From Anniella stebbinsi (lineage: Eukaryota > Chordata > Lepidosauria > Squamata > Anniellidae), in the NCBI GenBank assembly GCA_029215795.1, contig JARDYH010000007.1, positions 74,101,763 to 74,165,762 on the forward strand: DNA of 64,000 nucleotides, written 5' to 3'. A model generated the notes under the pieces. The model saw only the letters and a list, made by a program, of their open reading frames with translations, did not search any database and was not told the DNA's origin. The position numbers and the translations under genes were made by a program. This document shows, in pieces, positions 46,488-57,500 of the stretch; the first letter of the stretch is position 1, and every line of letters starts with the position of its first letter.

Positions 46488-49400
46488 TTATGCCAACGTC
46501 GATTCCCCAGTCCTTTGATATTGCTGCTCCAACATAATTTTCTCCTCGAGTTCCTCTTCGTCCAGATAGCTTGATGAGGTCGTTGTCCACTCGGAGGACG
46601 ATGAAGAGATGCTGCTTTCCCAATCTGACAAAATGGATGACCCATGCATCAGTAACCGCTGATGTGCCATCAGCCCAAACAAACCTGCAAGGAGAAAGAG
46701 AGAGATTGAAAGTGAGATCAAGCATGTTACTAATATCTAATATTTTCTATTATGTTCCAATCCTGCTAATCAGGGAGATTTAGGGCAGATTCCAATGGGA
46801 TGCTAATATCCCACTGAATCCCTTCTGCCCCATTAATCCCCTTCTGCAAGCAGTGGTCCCGAAAATTCCATTGTGTATAATTTGCAAAAATCCCACGTAG
46901 TGGTCCCACCAGTTCTGTATATAATTTGCCAAATTCCCAAGTACATTCACTCTGGGATGTTCTGGGCCTGTTTTCTGCATTTTCATCTTCCCTTTCCAAA
47001 ACCAGTCACAAGCTCTTTACCTTATGGAAATGTAGGAAGAAATGTGAAGGCAGTAATTTATTAGATTTCTAAGTAAGAATTAACATTTGCTTCGAATGTC
47101 TGGGGCTTTGAAAGACTAGGGTGGAGTCCAAGCCACAGTGGCTGCTATTCAAACAGCAGGGGAAAGATAGACAAGGGAGAGGTAGGGAGAGAGAAGCCCA
47201 GGGTGACCATATGAAAAGGAGGACAGGGCTCCTGTTTCTAACAGTTGTATTGAAAAGGGAATTTCAGCAGGTGTCATTTGTATGCATGCAGCACCTGGTG
47301 AAATTCCCTCTTCATCACAACAGTTAAGCTGTAGGAGCTATACTAGAGTGACCAGATACAAAAGAGGGCAGGGCTCCTGTGGCTTTCACTGTTGTGATGA
47401 GGAGGGGATTTCACCAGGTGCTCCATGCATACAAATGACACCTGCTGAAATTCGTTTTTCAATACAATTGTTAAAGATACAGGAGCTCTGTCCTCCTTTC
47501 CATATGGTCACCCTAGAGAAAGCCGGACGTCCAAGTGTTGGAGACCTACATGGACTAAGGCAAGCTTTGATTTCCCAGGAATTAGTGGAGGTCAGAATGA
47601 TAAGAGATAGATGTATTGAGCTGGGGAGAAGTTATAGTGAAAGCTTCCACCTCTGTAATGAATTTGCCCTCTCTAAGACAAGGTCAGGTCTAGGAGATAT
47701 TTAGGTCGCTCAAGGATTGCAGTGATGCTAAATGTGAACATCACCCATCCCTAACTACAGGAAGATACATTGGTTTTTAAAAACAAACAAGCAGATGCAG
47801 TGCTTGAGGAAGTGGAGTTCCCAGAAGGATTCTCCTGTCCTGGATAAAAATGCTTGCCAGTTGCTCTAGGACATTCATGCAGGCTGTACTGTGGGAGATG
47901 AGAGGGGTAAGTCAGGTCATTCCATCATGACTTAATCTTTTAAGAAGAGCCCTGCTGGATCAAACCAAGGGTCCATCTAGTCCTGCACTCTGTTCACACA
48001 GTGGCCAACCAGCTGCTGACCAGAGGACCCACAAAGCAGGACATGGTGCAACAGCATCCTCCCACCCATGTGCCCCAGCAACTGGTGCACACAGGCGTAC
48101 TTTTCTCCCTTTCTTCCCTCCTCATTCCCATTCCCTTCTGTGTCATATCTTTTTGAATTGTAAGGCTGAAGGAAGGGATTGGTTGGTTTGACTGATTATA
48201 TGTAAGTCATACTGAGAGCAATTTTGGTGGAGGAGTGGCATAATTCCCCCCCCCCCAACAAAAAAATAAAAGCAGGCATATTTTCACCAGGTTACCGCCT
48301 GTCCTCCAGGCACACATGCACACACAGAGTAAACAGTGTACAACATCCCACAATCTCACCACTGAAAATGAAGAATGGGCAAGAAGTCCAGGCCACATAG
48401 AAAGACCACTGGTAGCTGACTCTGTCTGTTCTGCTGATTCCATGGGTGGAGATGCGGATGGTGTAAATGCTCAAAGCTAAAAACACCATGGCAGCTGTGG
48501 AAAACATGAAGAAACCATCAATGTGTGGCCTGCTGAGTTGTTTAAGAGAGACAGTGGGGGGTTCAAGGGTCCACTTCTATATAATTTAGACCAGCAGACA
48601 TCACCTTAACTAGTGTCACTGGGGCTCCATGTTTGGCCAGGAGCTTATTTGAGGTTCCTCAGTGAAATGAAAAATGGTGGACGAGACCCCTCAGGAAATA
48701 GCTTGAGCACTGATCTGCAGTTCACACAACAAGAGGCTGCCGGGGTTGCCAGGTGTCAGGCTTTAATCTGACTGTCGGCCCTTCTTACCCTATTTCTTAG
48801 GTAGGGTGACCAACTGTCAGGATTTCCCCGGATTTGTCCTGGTTTTTGTTCTATTCTGGGTGTCAGGGGGGATTTTCTGTAATTTTCTATAATGTCCTGG
48901 AAAGACACGCTTTCCCTTTGAAGGCTGCATTAGCATGGTGAGAGGGAATGACACACCTTCTGGAGGTGGGTCATTTCCCTCGCACTGCCTGAAAGGGGAA
49001 AGCATGTCATTCCTGACATTATAGAAAAGGCCCTGATTGGAGCAGTGGAGGGTGGGAATGACACACCTTCCCCTCCTCCACCCCATTTGGGGCCTTTAAG
49101 GTGGTGGGGGTGAATGACATGCATCCCAGAGGCCCCTGAAAGCTGCTTTCCCACCCCCACCCCACTGGGTGTCCTCTTTTTTAGTTCCCAAATGTGGTCA
49201 CCCTATCTTAGGGCGTCCAGAGGAAGGAGTTGAATATTAGTGTGAGGACCCAGACTTGAAGGGCCAGAGTCTTTTCTGCTTAGCTTGAGAGCTTTTGCTG
49301 TTTACTTTGCCACTCAAATCCATCATGAGGCACTAGGCAAGATGCCACCTCTGCCCCTGCCAGGTGCTATTTAGCACCACCCCTTGCCCTCCAGGCTCCA

Positions 49401-52400
49401 CATCCTGATCTCACAGGTACCACAGGTACCAAGTGTGGAGGCTGGTGGCTCTGATGTCAGTGCAGTGTATCCACTCCAGGATTCAGTCAGAACCTGTCAG
49501 AACTCTGAAGGAACAATGCAAGGTGCTGAACCCACAGACAGGTCCTTCAGAGTTCTGACGGGTTCTGATGAAACCCAGAGTGAATTCACCACCCCACAAA
49601 CGTTGGAGCCACCAGCCTCCACTGGCTACCACCCTTTATCTTCCAGGCGTTGCCCTCTGAGTCTTGGAGTCCTGGCCATGGTGAGGCCCAAGAGGCCCAG
49701 CCAATGCCCCGCCTAAACCCAGCGTGAATCCTAGACACTTACTCAGAATCTTCTATAATGCACATGGCTTTATTAGTGGGCAAGGCCATGAGGGAAGCAA
49801 TCTCTGAATCTAGAGCAGCCTTCCCTAGCCTGGTGCCTTCCAGAGGTTTTGAACTACAATTCCCAGCGTTCCTGAATATTGGCCATTCTGGCCGGGTGTC
49901 ATGCCCTCACCGGAGGAATTCTCCTCAGAGGAAGAGCCAGAGATCCCAGAAATTGAGGGCACCCCATATCAGTCAGTGACCAAAATAAAGGGAAGAAGAA
50001 GAAGAAGAAGAAGAAGAAGAAGAAGAAGAAGAAGAGGAGGAGGAGGAGGAGGAGGAGGAGGAGGAGGAGGAAGAGGAGGAGGAGGAGGAGGAGGAGGAGG
50101 AGGAAGAAGAAGAAGAAGAAGAAGAAGAAGAAGAAGAAGAAACAGAATAATAAATCAAAATCACTAAAGAAACAAAGGGATCAACTAGGCTGACCATATG
50201 AAAAGGAAGACAGGGCTCACGTAACTTTAACAGTTGTAGAGAAAAGGGAATTTCAGCCAGTGTCATTTGTATGCAATTAGTTCCTGGTGAAATTCCCTCT
50301 TCATCACAACAGATAAAGTTGCAGGCACTATACTAGAGTGACCATATACAAAAGAAGGCAGGGTCCCTGCACCTTTAACTGTTGTGATGAAGAGGGAATT
50401 TCACCAGGAACTAATTGCATACAAATGACACTGGCTGAAATTCCCTTTTCTCTACAACTGTTAAAGTTACAGGAGCTTCGACCTCCTTTTCAGACGGTCA
50501 GCCTAGATCAACTAATTATAATTCTTGCTCTCTATAATTTATATGTTTATGGATCATCTACACTAAAACAGCCTAAGTAGGAACTCACTACCTAATAAAA
50601 GTAAAATAAAATAAAACACAAGTTATACAACAGATAAAAGGAGTGTGTGCAATGCACATTATTTTGTGTGTGTGTATTAATCAGAAAGAAAGAAAAAAAA
50701 ACATTCCGCATATACAATAAAGTGCTGCCACCTTACCTGCGATAAAAGATCCCATTGCAGAAACCAGGTACCGGTGTATCGTAAAACTGGAGGAGTAGCG
50801 GTAGGTGAATGTCATGAAAGAAGCACCGACGAGCCCACTAAAGAGAGCCAAGACCAAGAGTGTCTTGGCCCCCTGGACATTGGCTGTGGCGGTAGAGGGA
50901 TTAAAACAAGACGTTGACCTGTTAGAGCAAGGCCATTCTTTACATATCTTCACAACACTTCCCCAAATACAAATGTTGCATCCAGGAAGCACATGCGTGC
51001 GCGCGCACACACACACACACACCATAGAGAGATTGTAATACTCTAGTAGGACGTAAAGACCTCCTGACTTTTTCCTGGGCATCAGCCAAGTTGGTTATAG
51101 CTGCTAGTTTGAAATCAGCAAGCGGACTTTTTCTTCTTGTATGGAAGCAGAAAATCTGGGACCTTGCGCTAATGGAGAAACTCACTGAACAGCTTCAGGT
51201 ACCAAGAGGCTGTGTAGAAATTGACACATCTTGTGGACTATGCTATCCATTTATTGAAATTGCTAATACTGAGAAGAAGACACGACTACCTCCTAAGACG
51301 CACAGAATTCTATGGCATGATTGAATAGGACAATGAGTGATAACTTCACCAGATAATCTTGCTCGTACCAAATAGAGGTCCCAAGTGATCAGACTGTAAA
51401 GGAATTGATTCAAGTGTAGTGTAGTTAAATTTGTTACTGTTCATTGTCAGTAGGGATGTTGCGAGTGCCTGACTGGGTCCGGGATCCAATGGAACCCCCC
51501 ACATCTTCCCCCTGGACCCAGTTGGGCACTCCTGATCTGCGCGTGGATCCCACTCAAGTGCCCCTGAGGCCACTAGTGCACTTGGCAGCTGCCTGGCCTC
51601 ACGCCGTAATTGCACACTTCCCCCGTTGCATCAATGGCGGCCACCTGGATTTTACTCTTAGCTGCCTTGAGTGTCATTCTTTGGCAGAATGGTGGAATGT
51701 AAATCAATCAGATACAGGAATATGCTACTCATGGGTGAACCTTTGAACAGGCAACTCCAGAAAAAGGTGGGTCTGACATAGGGATGTCGGAGGAATCCGG
51801 TTGTGGGGTGGAGCCCCATGAGCTTTCAGCGGATTTCTCCCTCCCCCTGACTCATTTTTGTTCTCCTGCCATCTGGCCTCACTCGGTGCACAATGAGATG
51901 GGCCAGCTGGTGAATTTCTGTAAATTATTTTTTTGTGTGTGTAAAAAAAAACTTTGTGCAATTTTGGATGTAAATTACACCGATTTGCATAATGTGCCAA
52001 AACCACAGCCCTAATTTGCACAAATCATGCAGATTTGTGCAAATCATACCTGAAATGTGCACAAATTATGCAAATTGGTGCAATTTGAGGCCGTAATTCA
52101 TGCAAATCTCTCTTTGCGCAAATTGCAACTGAGACAAAAAAAAAAAGAAGAAGATGCATTAAAACTCCCCAGATCCTGGGAGAATATGTGGGTTTTGGCT
52201 CGCAAAAGAACAAGCTGAGTAGGGCATGCTGGGGAAGTTTGATTAACTCAAAAAGGGGCAGATTTCCTGGTGATGGACATCCCTAGTCTAGGGGCATTCA
52301 CAGCCGTGGGGATTGAGGGCTGGGGTCTCTTACGTGCCATGGCGATTAGGTTAGGACAGACCAGCTTTATGCAGACTTTCCAGATGCTGCTGTAGTAAGT

Positions 52401-52508
52401 CTGCCTGTCAGTCTGGACTAAAATCCAATGGTGGTCCACAATGGCAAAGATGAGCGCCAAGAGACTGAAGATGGTGAATCCGCTGGTCAAATTTTCGCTC
52501 CACCCCAT
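46488..52508 (-). CDS. LIM2/NKG7-type four-helix membrane protein B
   Basis: Unnamed paralogue of 217 aa. Exons: 52334-52508, 50737-50883, 48360-48494 and 46488-46684 (TAA), GT-AG, all phase 1. The ATG at 52508 has an in-frame stop four codons upstream, which fixes the start unless an upstream exon exists. TM1 is FTIFSLLALIFAIV, followed by DHHW and then SIWKVCIKLVC (IW in place of LW, C-x4-C kept). Exon 2 is TLLVLALFSGLVGASFMTF and a TM3 start. Exon 3 has FLALSIYTI and then QWSFYVAW. The last exon gives LFGLMAH and a 50-residue cytoplasmic tail that is strikingly acidic and serine-rich (WESSISSSSSEW, YLDEEELEE), with many possible casein-kinase-2 sites. An ATTAAA polyadenylation signal lies 118 bp past the stop. 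Intron 1 contains a 507-bp palindromic element and intron 2 holds a 315-bp hairpin element and a purine microsatellite. Function unknown. NKG7-like in layout but not in tail. Confidence 0.84.
47199..47515. mobile_element. hAT-type hairpin element, copy 2
   Basis: In gene B intron 3. It starts CAGGGTGACCATATG and ends CATATGGTCACCCTA. The flanks GAGAAGCC and GAGAAAGCC look like an 8-bp target duplication with one inserted base. Confidence 0.75.
49993..50140. repeat. Purine tract (GAA)n(GAG)n(GAA)n
   Basis: About 150 bp of uninterrupted purine on the plus strand in gene B intron 2, symmetric as GAA block, GAG block, GAA block. Transcription of gene B reads the pyrimidine strand. It yields spurious polyarginine, polyglutamate and polyserine frames. 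Confidence 0.92.
50187..50505. mobile_element. hAT-type hairpin element, copy 3
   Basis: Begins AGGCTGACCATATG and ends GACGGTCAGCCTA, flanked by the perfect 8-bp duplication GATCAACT (50179-50186 and 50506-50513). It lies in gene B intron 2, 46 bp from the purine tract. Confidence 0.8.
51779..52285. mobile_element. 507-bp foldback element with TAGGGATGTC termini
   Basis: In gene B intron 1. It starts TAGGGATGTCGG and ends GGACATCCCTA, with an AT-rich interior of GCAAATC/GATTTGC motifs. The termini resemble those of the 666-bp element at 61730-62395. The flanks share only GTCT, so the target duplication has decayed or the boundary is wrong. Confidence 0.6.
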
Positions 52509-54583
52509 AGCTGAACTTCACGGGTTTCGGGCCTCTCTTTCTTGCGCACTGGCTCCTGCCCACTCTACACAAGGAGAAATGGGGTATTCCAGACAGGACT
52601 TCTGGGCCCTCGTAAAAGAGGAAACCACCCTTGGTTTCTTTGGGTTCTGAGGAGCTCACAATTCAGCACCTTCAGACCAACCCTCTGGTCCTTCCTTCCA
52701 TTCCTAGTTCCATCACTTTCTTCTTTGTTACCATAACTACTATGGAACATTCTGGAGCCATCAGCAGGGATGCTGTCAGCCAAGCAGGCCTCATTCCACC
52801 ATACAGGAAGAGACAAAATGTAGGTTGAGCTCAGAGTTCTCAATTGAAAACTTTCAGAGAAATTTTGGGAGGCTTGCGTGTGCATGTCTATGGCGGAGGG
52901 CTACCTTTTTGGAGGATGCTTCACTTGACTTTTGCCATCGCCTGTTCTGCAGTGCCAAAGTTCCTCACCAAAAGAAGAGGAAATGCATCCCCCCCACAAA
53001 AGAGGACAAAGGGGGGCATGGATTTGCATGATATTTGCATATGCTAATTAATATGTATAGATGTATTATGTATTATTTAGAAATAATTTTAATAGAAACA
53101 CAGTTCTACACACCGTAGTGTGGGTGACCAAGGGCTGGCTCTGGGATTTAAGCCATACTTACAGTAGACCGATTGAAGTCAATGGGGCTCATGTTAGTCA
53201 TGACTCACTTGCCCCATTGACTTCAATGGGTCTACTCTAATATGACTAAGTCTAGACCAAACTGCAGGTGACCTATATGTCTGTCATCTCCGTCTGCTGT
53301 CCAGGTGCTCACGGTTGCTAAGCAACTTCAAGGCCCCAACTCCTTGTTTTTATGAGTTTTTTTAAAAAGCTTTAAACTGGAATGGAAAGGACAGTCTTTC
53401 AAAGAGAGGACATCTTCAAAGAGAGGACTGTCCTCCATAAAAGAGGAACCATGGCCACCCTATCTAGCAGCTGCCATTTCCCCTCCTATGTGTGATGCTA
53501 TGTTGACATGCAGTTGTTTGAAGTAGGGGTTCTTCTAGAGGGGAAAAATAGGGTTGCCATTCCCGCCCCACAATGCTCCTGCGAACATCTCTACATGATG
53601 TGGCATTGCTTGGGCCATTTTGGGTTTTGGTCAGAACTCTAACAGAGCTATCCAAGGTGCTGAACCCTAGTCCCCAAATAGGTTCAGAATGTTGGATAGC
53701 TCATTTAGAGTTCTGACTGAAACCCAGAATGGATTCACAGCCCCACCAAAAATGGGGCCAACAGCCTTCGTCCGGGAAATGCTGGACATCAGGAGATCTC
53801 TGCTGCGGCATCTACCCTGAATAGTAAGACCTCTTGATTCCCCTGAAAAATTGCCCAAACACTCCCAGTATATTGCCTGTGGCAGAGCATGAACTTTTTT
53901 TTCTTTTTTTTTACCATCTCATTTGGAATTGTGCTCTTTAGGGTGCAATTCTATGCATGTTCAAATAGAAGAAAGTCTGGTATTCCCTTTTAAAAAATAA
54001 TAATAATCAACATCATGCAGTGCCTCCATGCAACTTCAAACCTCCTAAGTTCAGGCAGGATTCCCATACCACTGCTAAACATGATCATGCTGGTACTCCA
54101 GAACTCGCTGTACCCACTGGTTTTCAAGACGTGGCCTGCTGCAGTTTTGAAATGTGTACAAAAGACAAGGCGAGGCTTGTAAATGTCGAATCAATCCATC
54201 TTTGATAGGCAAAGAGCATCCATATGGCTTGTAAATAAAAGAAGCATGTGCAAAGGGTTTGCGAGAATGAATGGCAAACGTCTCCTTGGCAAATGGTCAA
54301 ATTTAACTTCTCTGTTTAGCAGGAGGTCAGAGGTGGGCCCATGCAATTTCCCCCCTCTATCTGCTGAGATGACTGAGGTCTCAACCATATATTCCCGTCC
54401 GCAGAAGAATACCTGCAGAGGAATAGAAGGGTTGGATGTAAAAATCCATGCAACCGTTGCATTCTGATGAAATGGATTTTATGTGTATTCCTTTGGGGAA
54501 TTTCCCCTATGAAGGAGAGCCTGTATGTTAGAAACCTTGCATTTGTACATGCAACGGTGTGCCTGCTGCAGTCCTGTGTTCCT

Positions 54584-57500
54584 CTAAATGGCCAACACTG
54601 GCTTCTTCTTTTCTGGCTTCTTGAGAGGCTTGGAGTGTATGCGCATGTCAAAGATTTCCTGTAATTCTAGCAGGATAAACAGGAGCCCTGTGAGGAAAAT
54701 TAAGAAACCCAAGCTGTTGATAAATATGGAAAGGATCCCTGCCCCAACCCTCTGATTGAATGGCTTCCTTAATGGGCAACTCCAGAGTAAGATTCATGCA
54801 ACTATAGCTACCACCACCCTCACCTGAAGATTCCAGGGGTCTTCAGAACATACATTTCCCCCACAAATTAGACTCCCCAGGTGTTGGATACTAGGTGCTG
54901 AGCTAACGTGTTTTTTTTTGGGGGGGGGGGTGGAATTTTGCAAAAGGCTTCATCAGATTCAGTCCCACTCACCACAATGATTTTTCAGGGATCTTTGCAA
55001 ACAGACTGAGGGTTCTTAGAGGGGTTCCAAATTGGCTAGGATCACCCACGTGGCCGGCACAAAAAACATGTGCCAATATAGGGTGTCATTCTGCAAACTC
55101 AAATGGCACTCGCAGAGTTCCGCTGAATCTTTTCGCTGTGCCAGCAGTTGCCAATTACGCATGTGCTGCTGGCTGCGCAACCGGTTGCGGAAGCGGCATG
55201 TGCAACCTGCTGCACAACGGGGGCAAAGCAGTTGCGCAACTGGTGGCACCCGGATTGCGCAACAGGCTGCACCATGGCTGCAATTGGTCGCATAACGAGC
55301 TGCCCAAATGGGATGTGCAGCAGCTCGCACAACCATGCTTGCGGAAACGTAACTTGAGTTGGGATTCTCCTCTTGGGCATGGAATGACATGGTTTGATAC
55401 TGCCCATGTCCACCATTGTATGCCCCCTTCCCACCCAGCTGGCGCATCTTGGGTGGGAGTCCGTACTTGCAGCTGGAAAAGTCCTGGATGGACCGTGCTG
55501 CTAGTCCCTTCCCCAGGATCTGCTGGAACCTCCCCTTCCGATGATGAGGAGTCTGGGGGAGCATGACACCAGCCTCCCATTCCACCTTGCCCACCTCCAT
55601 CCTTGTCCCCTATCTTAGCCCCATAGGCGTGTGCAGCACATTTCATTAGGGTGTGCGCACCCAGGTATTTTGTTTTTAAAGGTGAACATTTATTGAATAC
55701 TCAGTCATAAAGGACATCATTTTTTTTCACTTATTTATTAAACACTGTAGACACTGAGGTCCCACTCCACGTTCGGCTTGCCTCACTGGGGGAGGGCTGG
55801 TGCAGGTGGTGGTGGGGATGAGGAGATGCTCCTCAAGCCCCAGCATTGGTGGGGCTTTGTGTGACATTGGCTGGAGGAGGGGCTTACGAGGCAATACTAG
55901 CCTTCTTCCTTTTCACTCCTGCTGCCAAGAGCAACGGTGTGCTGTTGGGAGCAGCCTCAGCGGAGCAGCCAGAGGGCAGCTGGAGAGCCATTCCCACTGC
56001 ATCTGGACCCCCTCTGGATCCATACTCAACAGCCCTCTTAATTTGGCACTTGTTACTTGAGACATTGGGGGGTGCCTGGGCACACCCGGCACACCCCTTG
56101 CGCCTGCCTATGCTTAGCCCCTCTGTCACCTTTCTGCAACCACCATGTACAGGAGGACAGTGCACACTCACCATTCATTAGAAACAGGGAGCAGGCGAAA
56201 CAGCTCATGACAAAAGACCAGGAGACATAAATTGGGAAGGTAGTAGGAGGGATTGGTTTGGCCAAATTGTACTTGGAGTGTAGTGACAGGCTATACAGCA
56301 GCATCGTGGCAAGTGAGATGAGGCCTGTGCATGCAGGAAAACAAGAAGAACATTTAACAGCAGGACCTGTGGAAACATGTTTCCTGCTTCAGTACTGGGC
56401 GATGGGGGAGAAATAACCAATTTCACCCTTTTGAATCAAAACTAAGGCCAGATCAACACCTTGTGTCAAATCATTACAAATTTGGAATAAAGAGCAGAAT
56501 ATAACACTAAGAAAGTGGTAGATGGAATGTGGATTGTGTCCCAACAGTTTAGAATTATAGGGAAGTGGAATGGTGCTCAGCGCCCACCAGAAAGGCACTC
56601 TTTGCTGACAGCAAGTGTCCTCAATTCTTCCCCATTTCAACCAGCATCTCTCCCAAATTTCCAAAATTCCCCCTATTTTGTAAATGGGCTAGTGAAAATG
56701 GGGGGGGGGATGGGGGTATTTTAGCCTGGCACTAAATAATCCACACCTACTGAGCTGTAAGGATTACAATGAGATCATGCATATGAAGCACATTTTGATA
56801 CTTGGGAAGTGCTGCATGAATGCTCATTACAATGAAATAAAATCTAATGTCAATGTTGCAGAGAGAACCGTACCTGTGAAAAAGTTGGTGATGAGAGGCA
56901 ACTTTGATTTTTTCATGCTGGAGTCAGTAAGGAATGCACATGCAACCGCCACCAAACCGGAGAGTGTGCTGATCGACATTAAAATTTTTGTGAGCTGAAG
57001 AGTTCCTGGGGAGACAAAAAGTGAAGCAATTGGTGATCTGTGTGCTCAACTGTATTGACCTGAACGCAAAGCTAAATTATGGAATTTGCTACTGTAACCC
57101 CTATGGAGTAGATGGCTTGGTCCCTTGGGTGGGGCCGTCACTCAGAGGGAGGGCTAGAGAAGAAACAACTGAAAAGGAGAATCAGTTGTTTTGCTGAAGC
57201 TGAATGTTAGAAGATTGGTATTTAATTATGGGTTCTTATCACTTTGTATAACTCAAATTATTGAACTGTTAATTGTGTACAGTAGAATTTCAAGGGGATG
57301 GGGAATCATTTTTTTTTTTTTTGCATCTCTGATATTTGTCCTAATTATATTATTGCAGGGCTATATTTTGAACTACATTGTTGAGTTACTGATTGGTAGA
57401 CTGACCAGATAAAATCCAGGTCAGGGCTCCTGTAACTTTAACAGTTGTACAGAAAAGGGAATTTCAGCCAGTGTCATTTGTATGCAATTAGTTCCTGGTG

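Noticed and set aside
49901..50266. Polyarginine/polyglycine and polyserine ORFs
   Set aside because: Produced by the (GAA)n/(GAG)n microsatellite read in different frames.
55016..55646. Overlapping ORFs up to 194 codons in gene C intron 4
   Set aside because: The core at 55075-55410 is a GC-rich repeat whose ends recur at 35400-35640; the open frame follows from base composition.
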